Below are positions 54,066-63,257 of a stretch of 64,000 nucleotides of DNA, one piece after another. The stretch is taken from assembly GCF_026625605.1 (NCBI RefSeq), contig NZ_CP113054.1, positions 1,550,001-1,614,000 on the forward strand. Direction: 5' to 3'. The translations under genes were made by a program, and so were the position numbers. This DNA is from Luteolibacter sp. SL250. Lineage in GTDB: Bacteria; Verrucomicrobiota; Verrucomicrobiia; Verrucomicrobiales; Akkermansiaceae. The notes under the pieces are model-generated. The model ran no database searches. It was given only the letters and a program-made list of their open reading frames with translations, and was not told where the DNA came from. Every line of letters starts with the position of its first letter. Position 1 is the stretch's first letter.

Positions 54066-54881
54066 TCACCTCTGGCACTTCGGGCACCAATAGGTGGACC
54101 GCTGGCCCATGACCGCGTGGCGGATGGGCGTGCCGCATTTCAGACAGGGTTCGCCCTTCCGTTCATAGACGAAGAGTTTCTGCCGGAAGTAGCCCGGCTC
54201 GCCGTCCGACTTGAGAAAGTCCCGCAGGGTCGTGCCGCCCTGCTCGATGGAGTCCGCCAGCACCTCCTTGATGGCGGAGGTGAGCCGCTTCAGCCGTGGC
54301 AGGGTGAGGGTGTTCGCCGCAGTCTGGGGCAAGATGCCGGCGCGGAACAGGGATTCCGAGGCGTAGATGTTCCCCACGCCCACCACCACCTTCGCATCCA
54401 TGATGACCAGCTTGATAGCGGCCTTGCGGGTGGAGCAGGCGGAGCGGAGATACTTCACACCGAAGGTCTCCTCCAACGGTTCCGGACCCAGGCCTTTCAG
54501 CAACGGATGTTCCTCCGGCGGCAGGGTGAAATGGAGTGCCAGTCCGAAGCGCCGCGGATCATGGAAACGGAGCTGCTTTCCGTTGGATAGCGTGATGCCC
54601 ACATGGTCGTGCTTTTTCCAGGCCTCCCCAGGGGCGATCACCCGCAGGCTGCCGGACATGCCCAGGTGGATCATCACGGATGAACCGTCGTCGATCCCGA
54701 AGAGCAGGTACTTCGACCGGCGGGCCACGGAAAGGATCTTCCGCCCCTCGATGGTGGACAGGGTGGGGCTGATCGGCTGCCGGAGGTCGTGACGTTTCAC
54801 GATCACCTCGCGGACCTTCGCTCCGGTGACGTGCGGCTCGATGCCGCGGCGGGTGGTCTCGACTTCGGGAAGCTCCGGCAC
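54066..54881 (-). CDS. mutM: Formamidopyrimidine-DNA glycosylase
   Basis: A 271-residue base-excision repair enzyme starting at GTG 54881. After removal of Met the protein begins PELPEVETTRRG, with the catalytic Pro and Glu; 'RRSKYLLFGIDDG' contains the DNA-contacting lysine, and the C-terminal zinc finger is 'CLKCGTPIRHAV...YWCPKCQR'. It removes 8-oxoguanine and formamidopyrimidines. The gene ends 6 bases upstream of nothing else on this strand, and follows the hemolysin III gene in the opposite reading order with a 6-base gap, so mutM is upstream of neither a repair gene nor an operon partner of known link. It is enclosed by inverted 192-bp repeats. Confidence 0.96.
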   Translation of the reverse strand: MPELPEVETTRRGIEPHVTGAKVREVIVKRHDLRQPISPTLSTIEGRKILSVARRSKYLLFGIDDGSSVMIHLGMSGSLRVIAPGEAWKKHDHVGITLSNGKQLRFHDPRRFGLALHFTLPPEEHPLLKGLGPEPLEETFGVKYLRSACSTRKAAIKLVIMDAKVVVGVGNIYASESLFRAGILPQTAANTLTLPRLKRLTSAIKEVLADSIEQGGTTLRDFLKSDGEPGYFRQKLFVYERKGEPCLKCGTPIRHAVMGQRSTYWCPKCQR

Positions 54882-54887
54882 GGTGGT

Positions 54888-55562
54888 TCAGCGGAAAACG
54901 TAAAGCCAGATGGCGGCGACATGGCAGGCGCTGCCGCCCAGCACGAACAGATGCCAGATGGCATGGTGGTAACGCAGGGTTCTCCAGAGGAAGAACACGA
55001 CGCCGAAGGTGTAGCTCAGTCCTCCGGCCACCAGCCATGCGACGCCCGCGGTGGGCAGCGCCCGGACCAGCGGGCCGATGGCGATGATGGCCAGCCAGCC
55101 CATCACGACGTAGAGCGCGGTGGAGATCCAGTGGTCCTTCCTCCCGGGAAGCACCAGCTTGATCACCACTCCGGCCAGTGCCATGGCCCACACCACACAC
55201 AGCAGCGTCCAGCCCCACGGTCCGCGCAGGGAGATGAGCATGACCGGCGTGTAGGATCCGGCGATGAGCAGGTAGATGCAGGCGTGGTCCAATGATTGGA
55301 AAATACCCTTCAGTCTGACTCCGCTGAAGGCATGGTAGGCGGTGGACGCTCCGTAGAGCAGGATGAGGGAACCACCGAAGATGGAGGCACACACCACCTC
55401 GGTGGCCGTGTTGCACACCGTCAGGATCATCCCCACCAGCGCGGCGATGCTCAGCACCATGCCCAGCGCGTGGGTGAGGGTGCTGGCCATCTCCTCGCCA
55501 TGGCTCTGGCAGAGAGGTGACCGGGCTACAGGCTGCGGGTTCATCGGGCGCTGTATTCCCAT
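54888..55562 (-). CDS. Hemolysin III family membrane protein (PAQR-like)
   Basis: A 224-residue protein with seven hydrophobic segments. 'GEEMASTLTHALGMVLSIAALV' , 'STAYHAFSG', 'FQSLDHACIYLLIAGSYTPVML' and 'RYHHAIWHLFVLGGSACHVAAIW' are the hallmark parts, including the His and Asp residues that bind zinc in PAQR-type proteins. Bacterial members are annotated as hemolysin III; a hydrolase acting on lipids is suspected from the eukaryotic relatives. It precedes mutM on the minus strand with a 6-base gap, so the two are probably co-transcribed. The start could also be ATG 55544. Confidence 0.9.
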   Translation of the reverse strand: MGIQRPMNPQPVARSPLCQSHGEEMASTLTHALGMVLSIAALVGMILTVCNTATEVVCASIFGGSLILLYGASTAYHAFSGVRLKGIFQSLDHACIYLLIAGSYTPVMLISLRGPWGWTLLCVVWAMALAGVVIKLVLPGRKDHWISTALYVVMGWLAIIAIGPLVRALPTAGVAWLVAGGLSYTFGVVFFLWRTLRYHHAIWHLFVLGGSACHVAAIWLYVFR

Positions 55563-55607
55563 CGCTCCGGCAGGGTGGTTTGTCGAGGCTGGGTTTCCGC
55601 AGGCCGG

Positions 55608-55690
55608 GTAGTGAAGGTCGTGAGACCTTCCGCTGGGAAAAATGGTGGGGGGGCGGAGGCGGATGGAGCGCCGGCTTCAGTCCAATGCTT
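55608..55690. repeat. REP-like units between hemolysin III gene and the 193-bp repeat
   Basis: A GTAGTGAAGGTCGTGAGACC-type unit (55608-55632) is a third copy of the palindrome found at 31396 and 31476. A GGAGCGCCGGCTTCAGTCCA-type unit follows at about 55663-55690 and is mirrored at 55930-55947. Confidence 0.5.
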
Positions 55691-55734
55691 TTAAGGATTC
55701 GGCTCTCAAATCGGGGTGTGCTCCGATGAAATTA

Positions 55735-55927
55735 CCTGAGCCTTCGGTTATCAATCGGTTGCAAAGCTTTCTCTGAGCACGGATTACAGGATTAAACGGA
55801 TTACACGGATTGGTTTCTTTAAATTCCCGTGGCAATACAATCCGTGTAATCCGTTTTAATCCCTTAATCCGTGGTTAAAGAATGCCGAACTGGATCGGTG
55901 TGCGTCCCCAATCCTTAACGGCATTGG
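55735..55927 (-). repeat. 193-bp repeat, right copy (inverted relative to 53822-54013)
   Basis: Read on the minus strand it repeats the left copy nearly throughout, including GGATTGGGGACGCACACCG, the CACGGATTA palindrome and the end 'AGAAAGCTTTGCAACCGATT'. The gap 55563-55999 contains only repeats and no gene. Confidence 0.85.
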
Positions 55928-55999
55928 GCTGAAGCCAGCACTCCGTTGGGATCCGGAAATCGATGTTGCGGAATGCGGATTTCAGCTAGGCTACCCGCT

Positions 56000-58783
56000 A
56001 TGGCACCAGCAGATGGAGAGGCATGGAAGAGGGAGATCGAGGCTCTCCGTGTCCGGTTGGACCAACTGGAGACCGGGCACAAGACGGTGCTGCAGGAAAT
56101 ACGGCGGAAACTTTCCGAGCTCGAATCCGGCGCCATTGAGGTCCCGGTTCCCGTTCCGGAGATGGTGGAGGCGGTGGAGGAAGTCGCCCCCGCGCCCGTG
56201 GAAGAAGCACACGTAGGCATCTCCCCGCCGCCATTGCCACCGGCCCCGGCCCCTGAGCAGGCCCCGGCTCCTGCCCCAGCCGTCCTCGCGCAAACTCCGG
56301 ACACGGATGGCGGATTCGAAATGCAACTGGGCCGGGTGTGGCTGGTCAGGTTCGGGGTCGTGCTGCTGCTGACAGGCCTGATCCTGCTGGGGAACTTCGC
56401 CTACAAGAACTGGATCCGCGAGATGCCGAACGGCGTGCGTCTTTTCGGGCTGTTCCTCTGTGCCGGTGTTCTCATGGAGACCGGCCGCAGGCTGGCCGCA
56501 AAGCCCGCGCTTAGGCGCTTCGGCGAGGTCATCCTGGCGGGTGGCATGTCCTTCTTCTACTACTGCACGTTCGCCTCCCACCATGTCGCCCGGCTGCGGG
56601 TGATCGACAGCCCCGTGGCCGCGGGGATGCTCATGCTCGGGGCCGCCGGGATGATCGTGGCGGTGTCCTGGCTGCGGAACGCGCGGGCGACGGCGGTCCT
56701 CGGAATACTATTGGCGTCGTACTCCACCATGCTGCAGCCCATCGGCTGGATGACCTGCGTTTCCAGCGTCATCCTCGCTGCGGCAGGGGTGCTGCTCATG
56801 CTGCGTCCGGGCTGGATGGGACCGGGGGTGGCCTCCATGGCGGGGACCTACGGCGCGTTCCTCGGCTGGCAGTTGCTGGGGGCATCCGGTGGCGGTACCA
56901 GGGATCCTGCGGTGATGTGGTTCCTGCCGCCGGTCTGGATCATGCTGGCGCTGCCGGGCGTGCTCGACCGGTTCCGCGAGACGATAGGAGGCAGGGTCCG
57001 GGCCTGGTTCACCGGTGGCAACAATGCGGCCTTCTTCGCGCTGTTCAGCGGTCTGTGGTGGCAGCGCTACCGGGGTGAGGACTACTGGATGGTCTGTGCG
57101 GTGTTCGGGCTGGTGCTGCTGGCGCTGGGGATCATCGGCAGGCGGCGGAGCGAGATCGCCGGAGGGGTGAATGTCTTCCAGGGACTGGCGCTGCTCAGCC
57201 TGGCCATGGTGATCCGCCTGGAGGGCTTCCAGCTCGCGCTCGGGCTGGCTTTTGAGTCGCTGGCGCTGGCCCTCGCCTTCGCGAAGTTCCGCGGCCGCAG
57301 CGAGTTTGTCTTTTCCTCTCTGGCCGCCGCCGGGGCATTGTTTCTCACCTTGGTCCGGCAGATTCCGTTCGTTCCCTTTGGCCCGATCCCGCCTTGGAGC
57401 GCCGGAGTCGCCGCGCTGCTGGTCGCGGGGGCATCCATTCCCCTCCGTATGGGTTCCGCATCCGGGAAGGGCGGCTATTTTCCGGAAATGGCACGGTCCT
57501 GCGCGGGGATGGTGTTTTCCTTCGCGGTTGTCATGGGCATCGCGGGATGGGCGTGGTGGCTCCCCGGACCGTGGCCCGCACTGGCCATGGCAGGGGTGGC
57601 AGCGGCTCTTTGCGCGGGATTTCTGCTGGCACCCCGTGGCAGGGAGATGCCGGAGCTCGCCTTTGGGGCGCTGGCTTTCGTGGTGGTTTCGGCATGGCCC
57701 GCCCTGCATCTGAGGGAATGGCTGCCGCTGGCATCCATCTCGCTCACCACCCTCCTCACCGCGGGACTGTGGCACTGGCGCGAACGGCATTCCGATGACG
57801 ATGCCTTCTCAAAGTCCCTGCCGGGTCTGCATGCCTGGGTTTACCCGGTGGCTGCCGTCGCCACCGTGGCGTGGGCAATCACCCAGGAGGGCGCCGCCCA
57901 ACACGGATTGATGCTGGCGGCTGCCGTCAGCCTGCTACTTCTGGCTGCGGCGATCTTCGGCAGGATCAGCCGTTTGGCTCCCTGCTCCGCCGCGCTGGTG
58001 CTGCCCGCTGTGGTCCGGTTCGGAAACGCCACGGTGGGGGACAGCCTGTGGGTTACCGGAACTGCCCTGGCGATGCTGGCTCTGCTGCTTTGCTTCGGGA
58101 AAGCCCTGCGGCCGGGGCTGCGCGTTGCCACCGCCTGGATTCTCCGTGGAACCGCTTTCCTCGGGACCTGCTTTTTCTGGAACGTGTTCGCGCCCGGCTT
58201 CTTCGGGGACGGTATGGCTTTCAGCGCCATCCTCCTCCTCGCCGCCGCCATCCTGCTGAAAATACGCACCATGCCGGAAGTGTGGGGCTTCCTCGCTCTG
58301 GCGGTGCTGTGGCTGCTGAGAGGAGTCCATGACATCTGGACGATCAATCCGGACGCGTCGTGGCGCGGCTGGGCGGTGGTCTGCGCGTTGGTCGGTCTGG
58401 TGGTATGGACCGCATGGTTCCGGAAGGAAACCGACCGCAGGCCCGCGGCGGTGGCCGGTTGGTCAGCCGCGGTCATCGGCTCGATGTGGGCCACCCAGAT
58501 GCTCGTCTGGCGTCATGATTGGCATGCGGTGTCCGTGCTGTGGACCGTGCTCGGCTTCGGCATGGTCAGTGCGGGATTGGCCATCCGTTTGGTTGCACTC
58601 CGCCAGGCCGGCTTCTGCCTGCTGGCCATGGCGATCCTGAAGGTGTTCGTGCGGGACGTATGGGACTTCAACGCGTTCACCCGCGTCGTCGCCTTCATTG
58701 CCCTCGGTGTCGCGCTGATCCTGCTCGGCCTGTTCTACAATCGCTTCGCCCCCGTGCTGAAGAGGCTGCTCGAGGAGAAGTGA
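56000..58783 (+). CDS. DUF2339 polytopic membrane protein
   Basis: A 927-residue protein from ATG 56000. Residues about 5-45 are a short coiled coil ('EIEALRVRLDQLETGHKTVLQEI'), then a Pro/Ala/Glu-rich linker to about 105, then more than 20 hydrophobic segments to the C-terminus. 'GFEMQLGRVWLVRFGVVLLLTGLILLGNFAYKNW' is the entry to the DUF2339 membrane domain. The family is widespread and its function is unknown; the many helices suggest a transporter or a large membrane scaffold. It is transcribed alone, after the repeat region. Confidence 0.85.
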   Translation: MAPADGEAWKREIEALRVRLDQLETGHKTVLQEIRRKLSELESGAIEVPVPVPEMVEAVEEVAPAPVEEAHVGISPPPLPPAPAPEQAPAPAPAVLAQTPDTDGGFEMQLGRVWLVRFGVVLLLTGLILLGNFAYKNWIREMPNGVRLFGLFLCAGVLMETGRRLAAKPALRRFGEVILAGGMSFFYYCTFASHHVARLRVIDSPVAAGMLMLGAAGMIVAVSWLRNARATAVLGILLASYSTMLQPIGWMTCVSSVILAAAGVLLMLRPGWMGPGVASMAGTYGAFLGWQLLGASGGGTRDPAVMWFLPPVWIMLALPGVLDRFRETIGGRVRAWFTGGNNAAFFALFSGLWWQRYRGEDYWMVCAVFGLVLLALGIIGRRRSEIAGGVNVFQGLALLSLAMVIRLEGFQLALGLAFESLALALAFAKFRGRSEFVFSSLAAAGALFLTLVRQIPFVPFGPIPPWSAGVAALLVAGASIPLRMGSASGKGGYFPEMARSCAGMVFSFAVVMGIAGWAWWLPGPWPALAMAGVAAALCAGFLLAPRGREMPELAFGALAFVVVSAWPALHLREWLPLASISLTTLLTAGLWHWRERHSDDDAFSKSLPGLHAWVYPVAAVATVAWAITQEGAAQHGLMLAAAVSLLLLAAAIFGRISRLAPCSAALVLPAVVRFGNATVGDSLWVTGTALAMLALLLCFGKALRPGLRVATAWILRGTAFLGTCFFWNVFAPGFFGDGMAFSAILLLAAAILLKIRTMPEVWGFLALAVLWLLRGVHDIWTINPDASWRGWAVVCALVGLVVWTAWFRKETDRRPAAVAGWSAAVIGSMWATQMLVWRHDWHAVSVLWTVLGFGMVSAGLAIRLVALRQAGFCLLAMAILKVFVRDVWDFNAFTRVVAFIALGVALILLGLFYNRFAPVLKRLLEEK

Positions 58784-58788
58784 TTCCC

Positions 58789-59307
58789 TTACCTCCCGGC
58801 CAGCCACAGGGCCGCGGGGAGGCGGGCGTCCACATCCACGCCCGCAGCCTGTTTTTCCGCGAGCCACTGCCTCAGGCCGGCGAGGGGGACATGGTGGACG
58901 GTGATGTCCTCTCCCTCCGTTCCGCCTCCATCCGTTTCGCGCACCAGGTCGGTGGCCAGAAAGATGTTCATGAACTCCCGCGCCAGTCCTGGCGTCGAGG
59001 GGGAGCGGGTGAGAAACTCCATCTTTCCGGCGCGGTAGCCGGTTTCCTCAAGCAATTCCCGGCGGGCGGTGTCCTCCAACGATTCACCTTCGAAATCCGG
59101 CTCATCCCCCACCAGTCCGGCGGGGATCTCGATCACCCGGCCGCCCGTCGGAATCCTGAATTGCTCGACCAGAACCACCTCGTCATCAGGGGTGATGGCG
59201 AGGATTCCTACGGCGAAATCCGACGACGGCCGCTGGACGTACTGCCATTTCCCGTCCTGGTTGACGCGGATCCATCTGGTTTCAAACAAAATCCGGGTGT
59301 CAGTCAT
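58789..59307 (-). CDS. NUDIX hydrolase, ADP-ribose pyrophosphatase type
   Basis: A 172-residue enzyme from ATG 59307. The Nudix box reads 'ESLEDTARRELLEETGY', preceded by 'RVIEIPAGLVGDEPDFEG', the dimer/substrate element of ADP-ribose and ADP-sugar pyrophosphatases. It probably hydrolyses ADP-ribose or a related nucleotide sugar to AMP and a sugar phosphate. The insertion between the glycine and the first Glu of the box is longer than usual. It diverges from the EboD-like gene with 54 bases between them. Confidence 0.88.
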   Translation of the reverse strand: MTDTRILFETRWIRVNQDGKWQYVQRPSSDFAVGILAITPDDEVVLVEQFRIPTGGRVIEIPAGLVGDEPDFEGESLEDTARRELLEETGYRAGKMEFLTRSPSTPGLAREFMNIFLATDLVRETDGGGTEGEDITVHHVPLAGLRQWLAEKQAAGVDVDARLPAALWLAGR

Positions 59308-59361
59308 GGGAAGAAACGGTGGCGTGCGGGCGTATTCGGTGCATAAATTCGTTGTCCGCTG

Positions 59362-60531
59362 ATGTCCCGCTACGATTTCCAGATTCCCGTCACCTTCAAG
59401 CACCGTATCGTTTTCACGCGTGATGCCTTCGCCGCGGACAATGCCGATCTCATGGAAATCCTCGCCGAAGGAGGTGGCCGGCGGGTCATCGTGTTCCTCG
59501 AGGAAGCGGTTTCCGCCGCATGGCCGGGACTGGTGAAAAGCATCACCGGCTACTTTGGCGCGGGCTCGCTGGACTTCCGCGGCGTGGTGAACGTCCCGGG
59601 TGGAGAGGTGGCGAAGGCGGACGACTCCGTCGTGCGCCGGGTGTGGGCGGAGCTGGATGCCGCGCACATCGACCGCCACTCCTATGCCCTCGTCATCGGC
59701 GGTGGCGCCTTTCTCGATGCGGTGGGATATGCCGTGGCCACCGCCCACCGCGGCGTGCGTCTGGTACGTTTCCCCACCACCACACTCTCCCAGGATGACA
59801 GCGGGGTGGGGGTGAAAAGTGCCATCAACTTTTTCGGCAAAAAGAACTGGGTGGGCGTGTTTTCCGTGCCCTTCGCCGTGGTGAACGACTTCCGCTTCCT
59901 GCACACCCAGGATGAGGAAACGCGCCGCGCGGGCCTCATTGAGGCTGTGAAGGTCGCGCTGGTGAAGGATGCGTCGTTTTTCGAATGGATCGAGGAGCAC
60001 CTCACCGCCCTTTCCATCCTGGATCCGGAGACGCTGGAGCAGTGCGTGGAGAAATCCGCGCTCCTCCATGCCCGCCACATCGCCACCGGCGGGGATCCTT
60101 TCGAGACCGGCTCCAGCCGCCCGCTGGACTTCGGCCATTGGGCCGCCCACAAGCTGGAGGCGATGAGCGGTTACCGGCTGTCCCATGCCCCGGCGGTGGC
60201 CGTGGGCCTGGCACTGGACACCATCTATTCCGCCCGCGTGGGCCTGCTGGAGCCCGCCTCCGCGGAGCGCGTGCTGCGGGTGCTGGACGGCCTGTCCCTC
60301 CGTACCTACCACCCTGATCTGGAACTGCGGGATGAGAGCGGACAGCGGAGGGTTTTCGCGGGTCTGGATGAGTTCCGGGAGCATCTCGGCGGGGAGCTGA
60401 CGGTGCTGCTTCTGGAGGGGCTCGGCAGAGGAGTGGACGTCCATGAATTTGACATGCCGCTGCTTGACCGCTGTATCGGGGAACTTCGTTCCCGCTGGGA
60501 GACCGGAGCCCGTGCGGGATCAACTCAGTAG
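59362..60531 (+). CDS. 3-dehydroquinate-synthase-like sugar phosphate cyclase (EboD-like)
   Basis: A 389-residue member of the DHQ synthase superfamily: 'VIGGGAFLDAVGYAVATAHRG', 'RFPTTTLSQDDSGVGVKSAINFFGKKNWVG', 'EAVKVALVKDASFFEWIE' and 'PLDFGHWAAHKLE' follow the NAD- and metal-binding order. The typical R-H-G-E-A-V motif is S-H-A-P-A-V, so the Glu is replaced while the His stays. This form, with 'GLALDTIYSARVGLL', resembles EboD proteins, which sit in ebo clusters for exported cyclitol-linked products. The other ebo genes are not beside it. A true aroB function is less likely. Confidence 0.75.
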   Translation: MSRYDFQIPVTFKHRIVFTRDAFAADNADLMEILAEGGGRRVIVFLEEAVSAAWPGLVKSITGYFGAGSLDFRGVVNVPGGEVAKADDSVVRRVWAELDAAHIDRHSYALVIGGGAFLDAVGYAVATAHRGVRLVRFPTTTLSQDDSGVGVKSAINFFGKKNWVGVFSVPFAVVNDFRFLHTQDEETRRAGLIEAVKVALVKDASFFEWIEEHLTALSILDPETLEQCVEKSALLHARHIATGGDPFETGSSRPLDFGHWAAHKLEAMSGYRLSHAPAVAVGLALDTIYSARVGLLEPASAERVLRVLDGLSLRTYHPDLELRDESGQRRVFAGLDEFREHLGGELTVLLLEGLGRGVDVHEFDMPLLDRCIGELRSRWETGARAGSTQ

Positions 60532-60565
60532 TTGCGGATTTTCCCCGGACCGGTAGCGTCGCGGG

Positions 60566-62155
60566 ATGCTTTTGAAAAAGTCCGCCCTCCTCTTTTCCTG
60601 CTCCGTGCTGGCCTTGGCCGCCGCGCGGGCAGCCGTTTCATCCCCCATCGAAATTTCTCCGGAGATCGCCAAGGAGGCTGCGGATGCCACCGTCCCGGAT
60701 GCGACGGGACCGGCGAAGCCAGCCTTGGACGCGTTCAAGGCCGGAGAGCATGACAAGGCGGTTGCGCTGGCCGGTCCGCTGGCCGCCACCGGAAATGCGG
60801 ATGCCCTCTACCTCCTCGGCTTCGCCCATGAGAGTGGCCGCGGCGCGGATGTCTCCAGGGACAAGGCCGTCGAATTCTACACCAAGGCGGTGGCCGCCGG
60901 TCAGAAGGACGCCATCTACCGCCTGTCGTTCATCTATCTCGTCTCGGAGAAGGAAGAAGAACGCTCCAAGGCCCGTGAACTTCTCGAAAACGCCGCCAAG
61001 ACCGATCCCACTGTCGCGGGCCGTGTTCTGGGCGAGGCCTGGATGCGTGGCCGTCTGAGCAAGGAACCGGATTTCGACAAGGCCGTCCAGTGGTGGACCT
61101 CCGCGGCGGACAAGGGTGATGTCACCTCCCTCATGCTCATCGCCCGCCTTTATGAGGGGCAGTTTGGTTTCCCCGGCAAACAGGATGCCGCGAAGTCGCT
61201 GGAAGCCTACAAGAAGGCCGCTGAGAAGGGGGAAACCGTGGCGATGAGTTCGCTGGGATCCCGCCTGCTGAACGGCCCGGAAAAGTTCCGCGACGAGAAG
61301 GAAGGCCGCGAGTGGCTCAGGAAAGCCGCCGAAGCGAAGGAGTATTCCGCCTACCTTGCCCTGGGTGACTACGAGGAGAACGTGAAGAAGGATCTGAAGG
61401 CCGCGCTCGCTGCCTATGAAAAAGGCAAGGACGCCGGACAACTGGACTGCGCGATCCGTGCCGCCGAATTCTACATCGAGGGCAAGGGCGTTGAAAAGGA
61501 TGTCGCCCGCGGCACCACCGTGCTGGAGGCCGCCGCGAAGGATGGCAGCGCCCAGGCGCACCTCCGCCTGGCCGTCCTGGCCTTCGGCGCGGACAAGCCG
61601 GACCGCAACAAGGGCTACGGCCACCTGGCGGCCGCGGCATCCGGCGGTGTCGTGGAGGCCCAGAACGAGCTCGGCCTTTTCTATCTTTCCGGAAAGCTCG
61701 GCGGCATGGACGCCCCTGCGGCGGCCGCCTGGTTCACCCGCGCGGCACAGGCTGGCTACGCGCCCTCCCAGAACAATCTCGCCACCCTCTTCGAGCGTGG
61801 AGCGGGGGTCCAGCAGAGCCTGCAGAACGCGGGCCAGCTCTATGCCCTCGCCGCCCAACAAGGGCATGGCCCGGCGACGCTCGCGCTCGCCCGCCTGCAC
61901 GCCCAGGGTGCCGGCATCAAGAAGGACCTGGCAAAGGCGTGGGCCTTCGCATCGCTCGCATCCCAGCGGGGGGAAAAGGAAGCCGAGAACTTCGCCAAGG
62001 AGATCGACACGAAGCTTGATGACGCCCAGCGCGCGGGAGCGAAGAAGTTCCTCGCGGAGATGACCTCCGGCCAGGCATCCGCGCCCGCCACTCCGGCGGC
62101 CCCTGCGGAATCCACAAAACCGGCGGCACCCGTAAAGCCAGCCACCAAGAAGTGA
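60566..62155 (+). CDS. Secreted Sel1-repeat protein
   Basis: A 529-residue exported protein: signal peptide (residues 1-20, ending in ARA), then about ten to eleven Sel1-like (TPR-type) repeats with the pattern 'A...LG..Y..G.GV..D...A..WY..AA..G', for example 'DALYLLGFAHESGRGADVSR' and 'SQNNLATLFERGAGVQQSLQ'. The last 35 residues are Ala/Pro/Lys-rich. Sel1 repeats build superhelical scaffolds for protein binding. It follows the cyclase gene by 34 bases on the same strand; no functional link is visible. Confidence 0.88.
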   Translation: MLLKKSALLFSCSVLALAAARAAVSSPIEISPEIAKEAADATVPDATGPAKPALDAFKAGEHDKAVALAGPLAATGNADALYLLGFAHESGRGADVSRDKAVEFYTKAVAAGQKDAIYRLSFIYLVSEKEEERSKARELLENAAKTDPTVAGRVLGEAWMRGRLSKEPDFDKAVQWWTSAADKGDVTSLMLIARLYEGQFGFPGKQDAAKSLEAYKKAAEKGETVAMSSLGSRLLNGPEKFRDEKEGREWLRKAAEAKEYSAYLALGDYEENVKKDLKAALAAYEKGKDAGQLDCAIRAAEFYIEGKGVEKDVARGTTVLEAAAKDGSAQAHLRLAVLAFGADKPDRNKGYGHLAAAASGGVVEAQNELGLFYLSGKLGGMDAPAAAAWFTRAAQAGYAPSQNNLATLFERGAGVQQSLQNAGQLYALAAQQGHGPATLALARLHAQGAGIKKDLAKAWAFASLASQRGEKEAENFAKEIDTKLDDAQRAGAKKFLAEMTSGQASAPATPAAPAESTKPAAPVKPATKK

Positions 62156-62209
62156 CCGGGGCCGTTTGACTCCATGGCATGGCGGGATGAAACTCGAGGT
62201 AATCCCGCC

Positions 62210-63151
62210 ATGTCCGCCCCAGCCCAGTTCCCCGATGAGCAGTCCGCCGACGGCGAGTTCGAACGCCAGGAGGACGAGTTCCGCGACGTGGTGAAGCAGG
62301 ATGGGGATGCCCGCTTCGAGGTCGCTGCGGGCCGCTATCATCTCTATGTCTCGCTTGCCTGCCCTTGGGCAAGCCGTGCCGTCATCGTCCGCAAGCTGCT
62401 GGGGCTGGAAAAGGCCGTGGGCCTCACGGTCCTCGATCCCATCCGTGACGAGCGCGGCTGGGCCTTCCGTGATGGCGACGGCTTCACCACGGACCCCGTC
62501 AACGGCTTCTCCTTCCTCGCGGAGGCCTATTTCGCGAGCGATCCGGATTTCAAGGGGCGCGTGACCGTTCCCGTGTTGTGGGACAGGCAGCTCAGGCGGA
62601 TCGTCAACAACTCGGAGGACGACATCTGCCGGATGTTCAACGATGCCTTCCGTCCGCTGGGTGGTGGAGCAGTGGACCTGTTTCCGGAAGACATCGCCGC
62701 GGAGCAGCAGGAACTGTCCGACCACATCTATGATACGGTCAACAACGGCGTCTACCGTGCCGGATTCGCCTCATCCCAGAAGGCATACGAGCGGGCGTGC
62801 CGGAAGCTTTTCGCCGCGCTGGATGGGCTGGAAGAACGCCTCTCATCGCGCAGGTATCTCTTCGGCGACCGCATCGTGGAGACGGACTGGCGGTTGTTCT
62901 GCACCCTCGTCCGCTTCGACGCCGTCTATCACGGGCATTTCAAATGCAACGTCCGTCGGATCACGGACTATCCCAACCTGCAGGGCTACCTGCTGGATCT
63001 CTACCAGCAACCCGGCATCGCGGACACGGTGAACATGGACCACATCAAGCGGCACTACTACTTCACCCACTGCGACATCAACCCCACCCGCATCGTCCCC
63101 ATCGGGCCGGAGCTGGATTTCACCCGTCCGCACGGGCGGGATGGGTTCTGA
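62210..63151 (+). CDS. Glutathionyl-hydroquinone reductase (Xi-class GST)
   Basis: A 313-residue protein from ATG 62210 (an ATG at 62174 would add 12 residues). 'LACPWASRAVIVRKLLGL' carries the catalytic Cys51 of the C-P-W motif, 'VPVLWDRQLRRIVNNSEDDICRMFN' completes the thioredoxin-like domain, and the C-terminal helical domain contains 'YLFGDRIVETDWRLFCTLVRFDAVYHGHFKCN'. These enzymes reduce glutathionyl-hydroquinones with glutathione. No quinone-degradation genes are adjacent. Family identity is clear from the motifs and length. Confidence 0.93.
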   Translation: MSAPAQFPDEQSADGEFERQEDEFRDVVKQDGDARFEVAAGRYHLYVSLACPWASRAVIVRKLLGLEKAVGLTVLDPIRDERGWAFRDGDGFTTDPVNGFSFLAEAYFASDPDFKGRVTVPVLWDRQLRRIVNNSEDDICRMFNDAFRPLGGGAVDLFPEDIAAEQQELSDHIYDTVNNGVYRAGFASSQKAYERACRKLFAALDGLEERLSSRRYLFGDRIVETDWRLFCTLVRFDAVYHGHFKCNVRRITDYPNLQGYLLDLYQQPGIADTVNMDHIKRHYYFTHCDINPTRIVPIGPELDFTRPHGRDGF

Positions 63152-63257
63152 TCCTGCACCGGGGAGCGGGTTGGCGTTGGCGACCTGAAGGGCATCGAAC
63201 CTGCTGGCCGGTGAAATTTCTTGGCGGTGCGTCCACGTAGGGTAGCTTCCACCACCC

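Noticed and set aside
59308..60444. N-terminal extension of the NUDIX gene over the EboD-like gene
   Set aside because: It lies antisense to a real gene; the NUDIX protein begins naturally at ATG 59307.
59362..60531. Calling the cyclase aroB
   Set aside because: The conserved R-H-G-E motif is changed and the pattern fits EboD-like proteins better.
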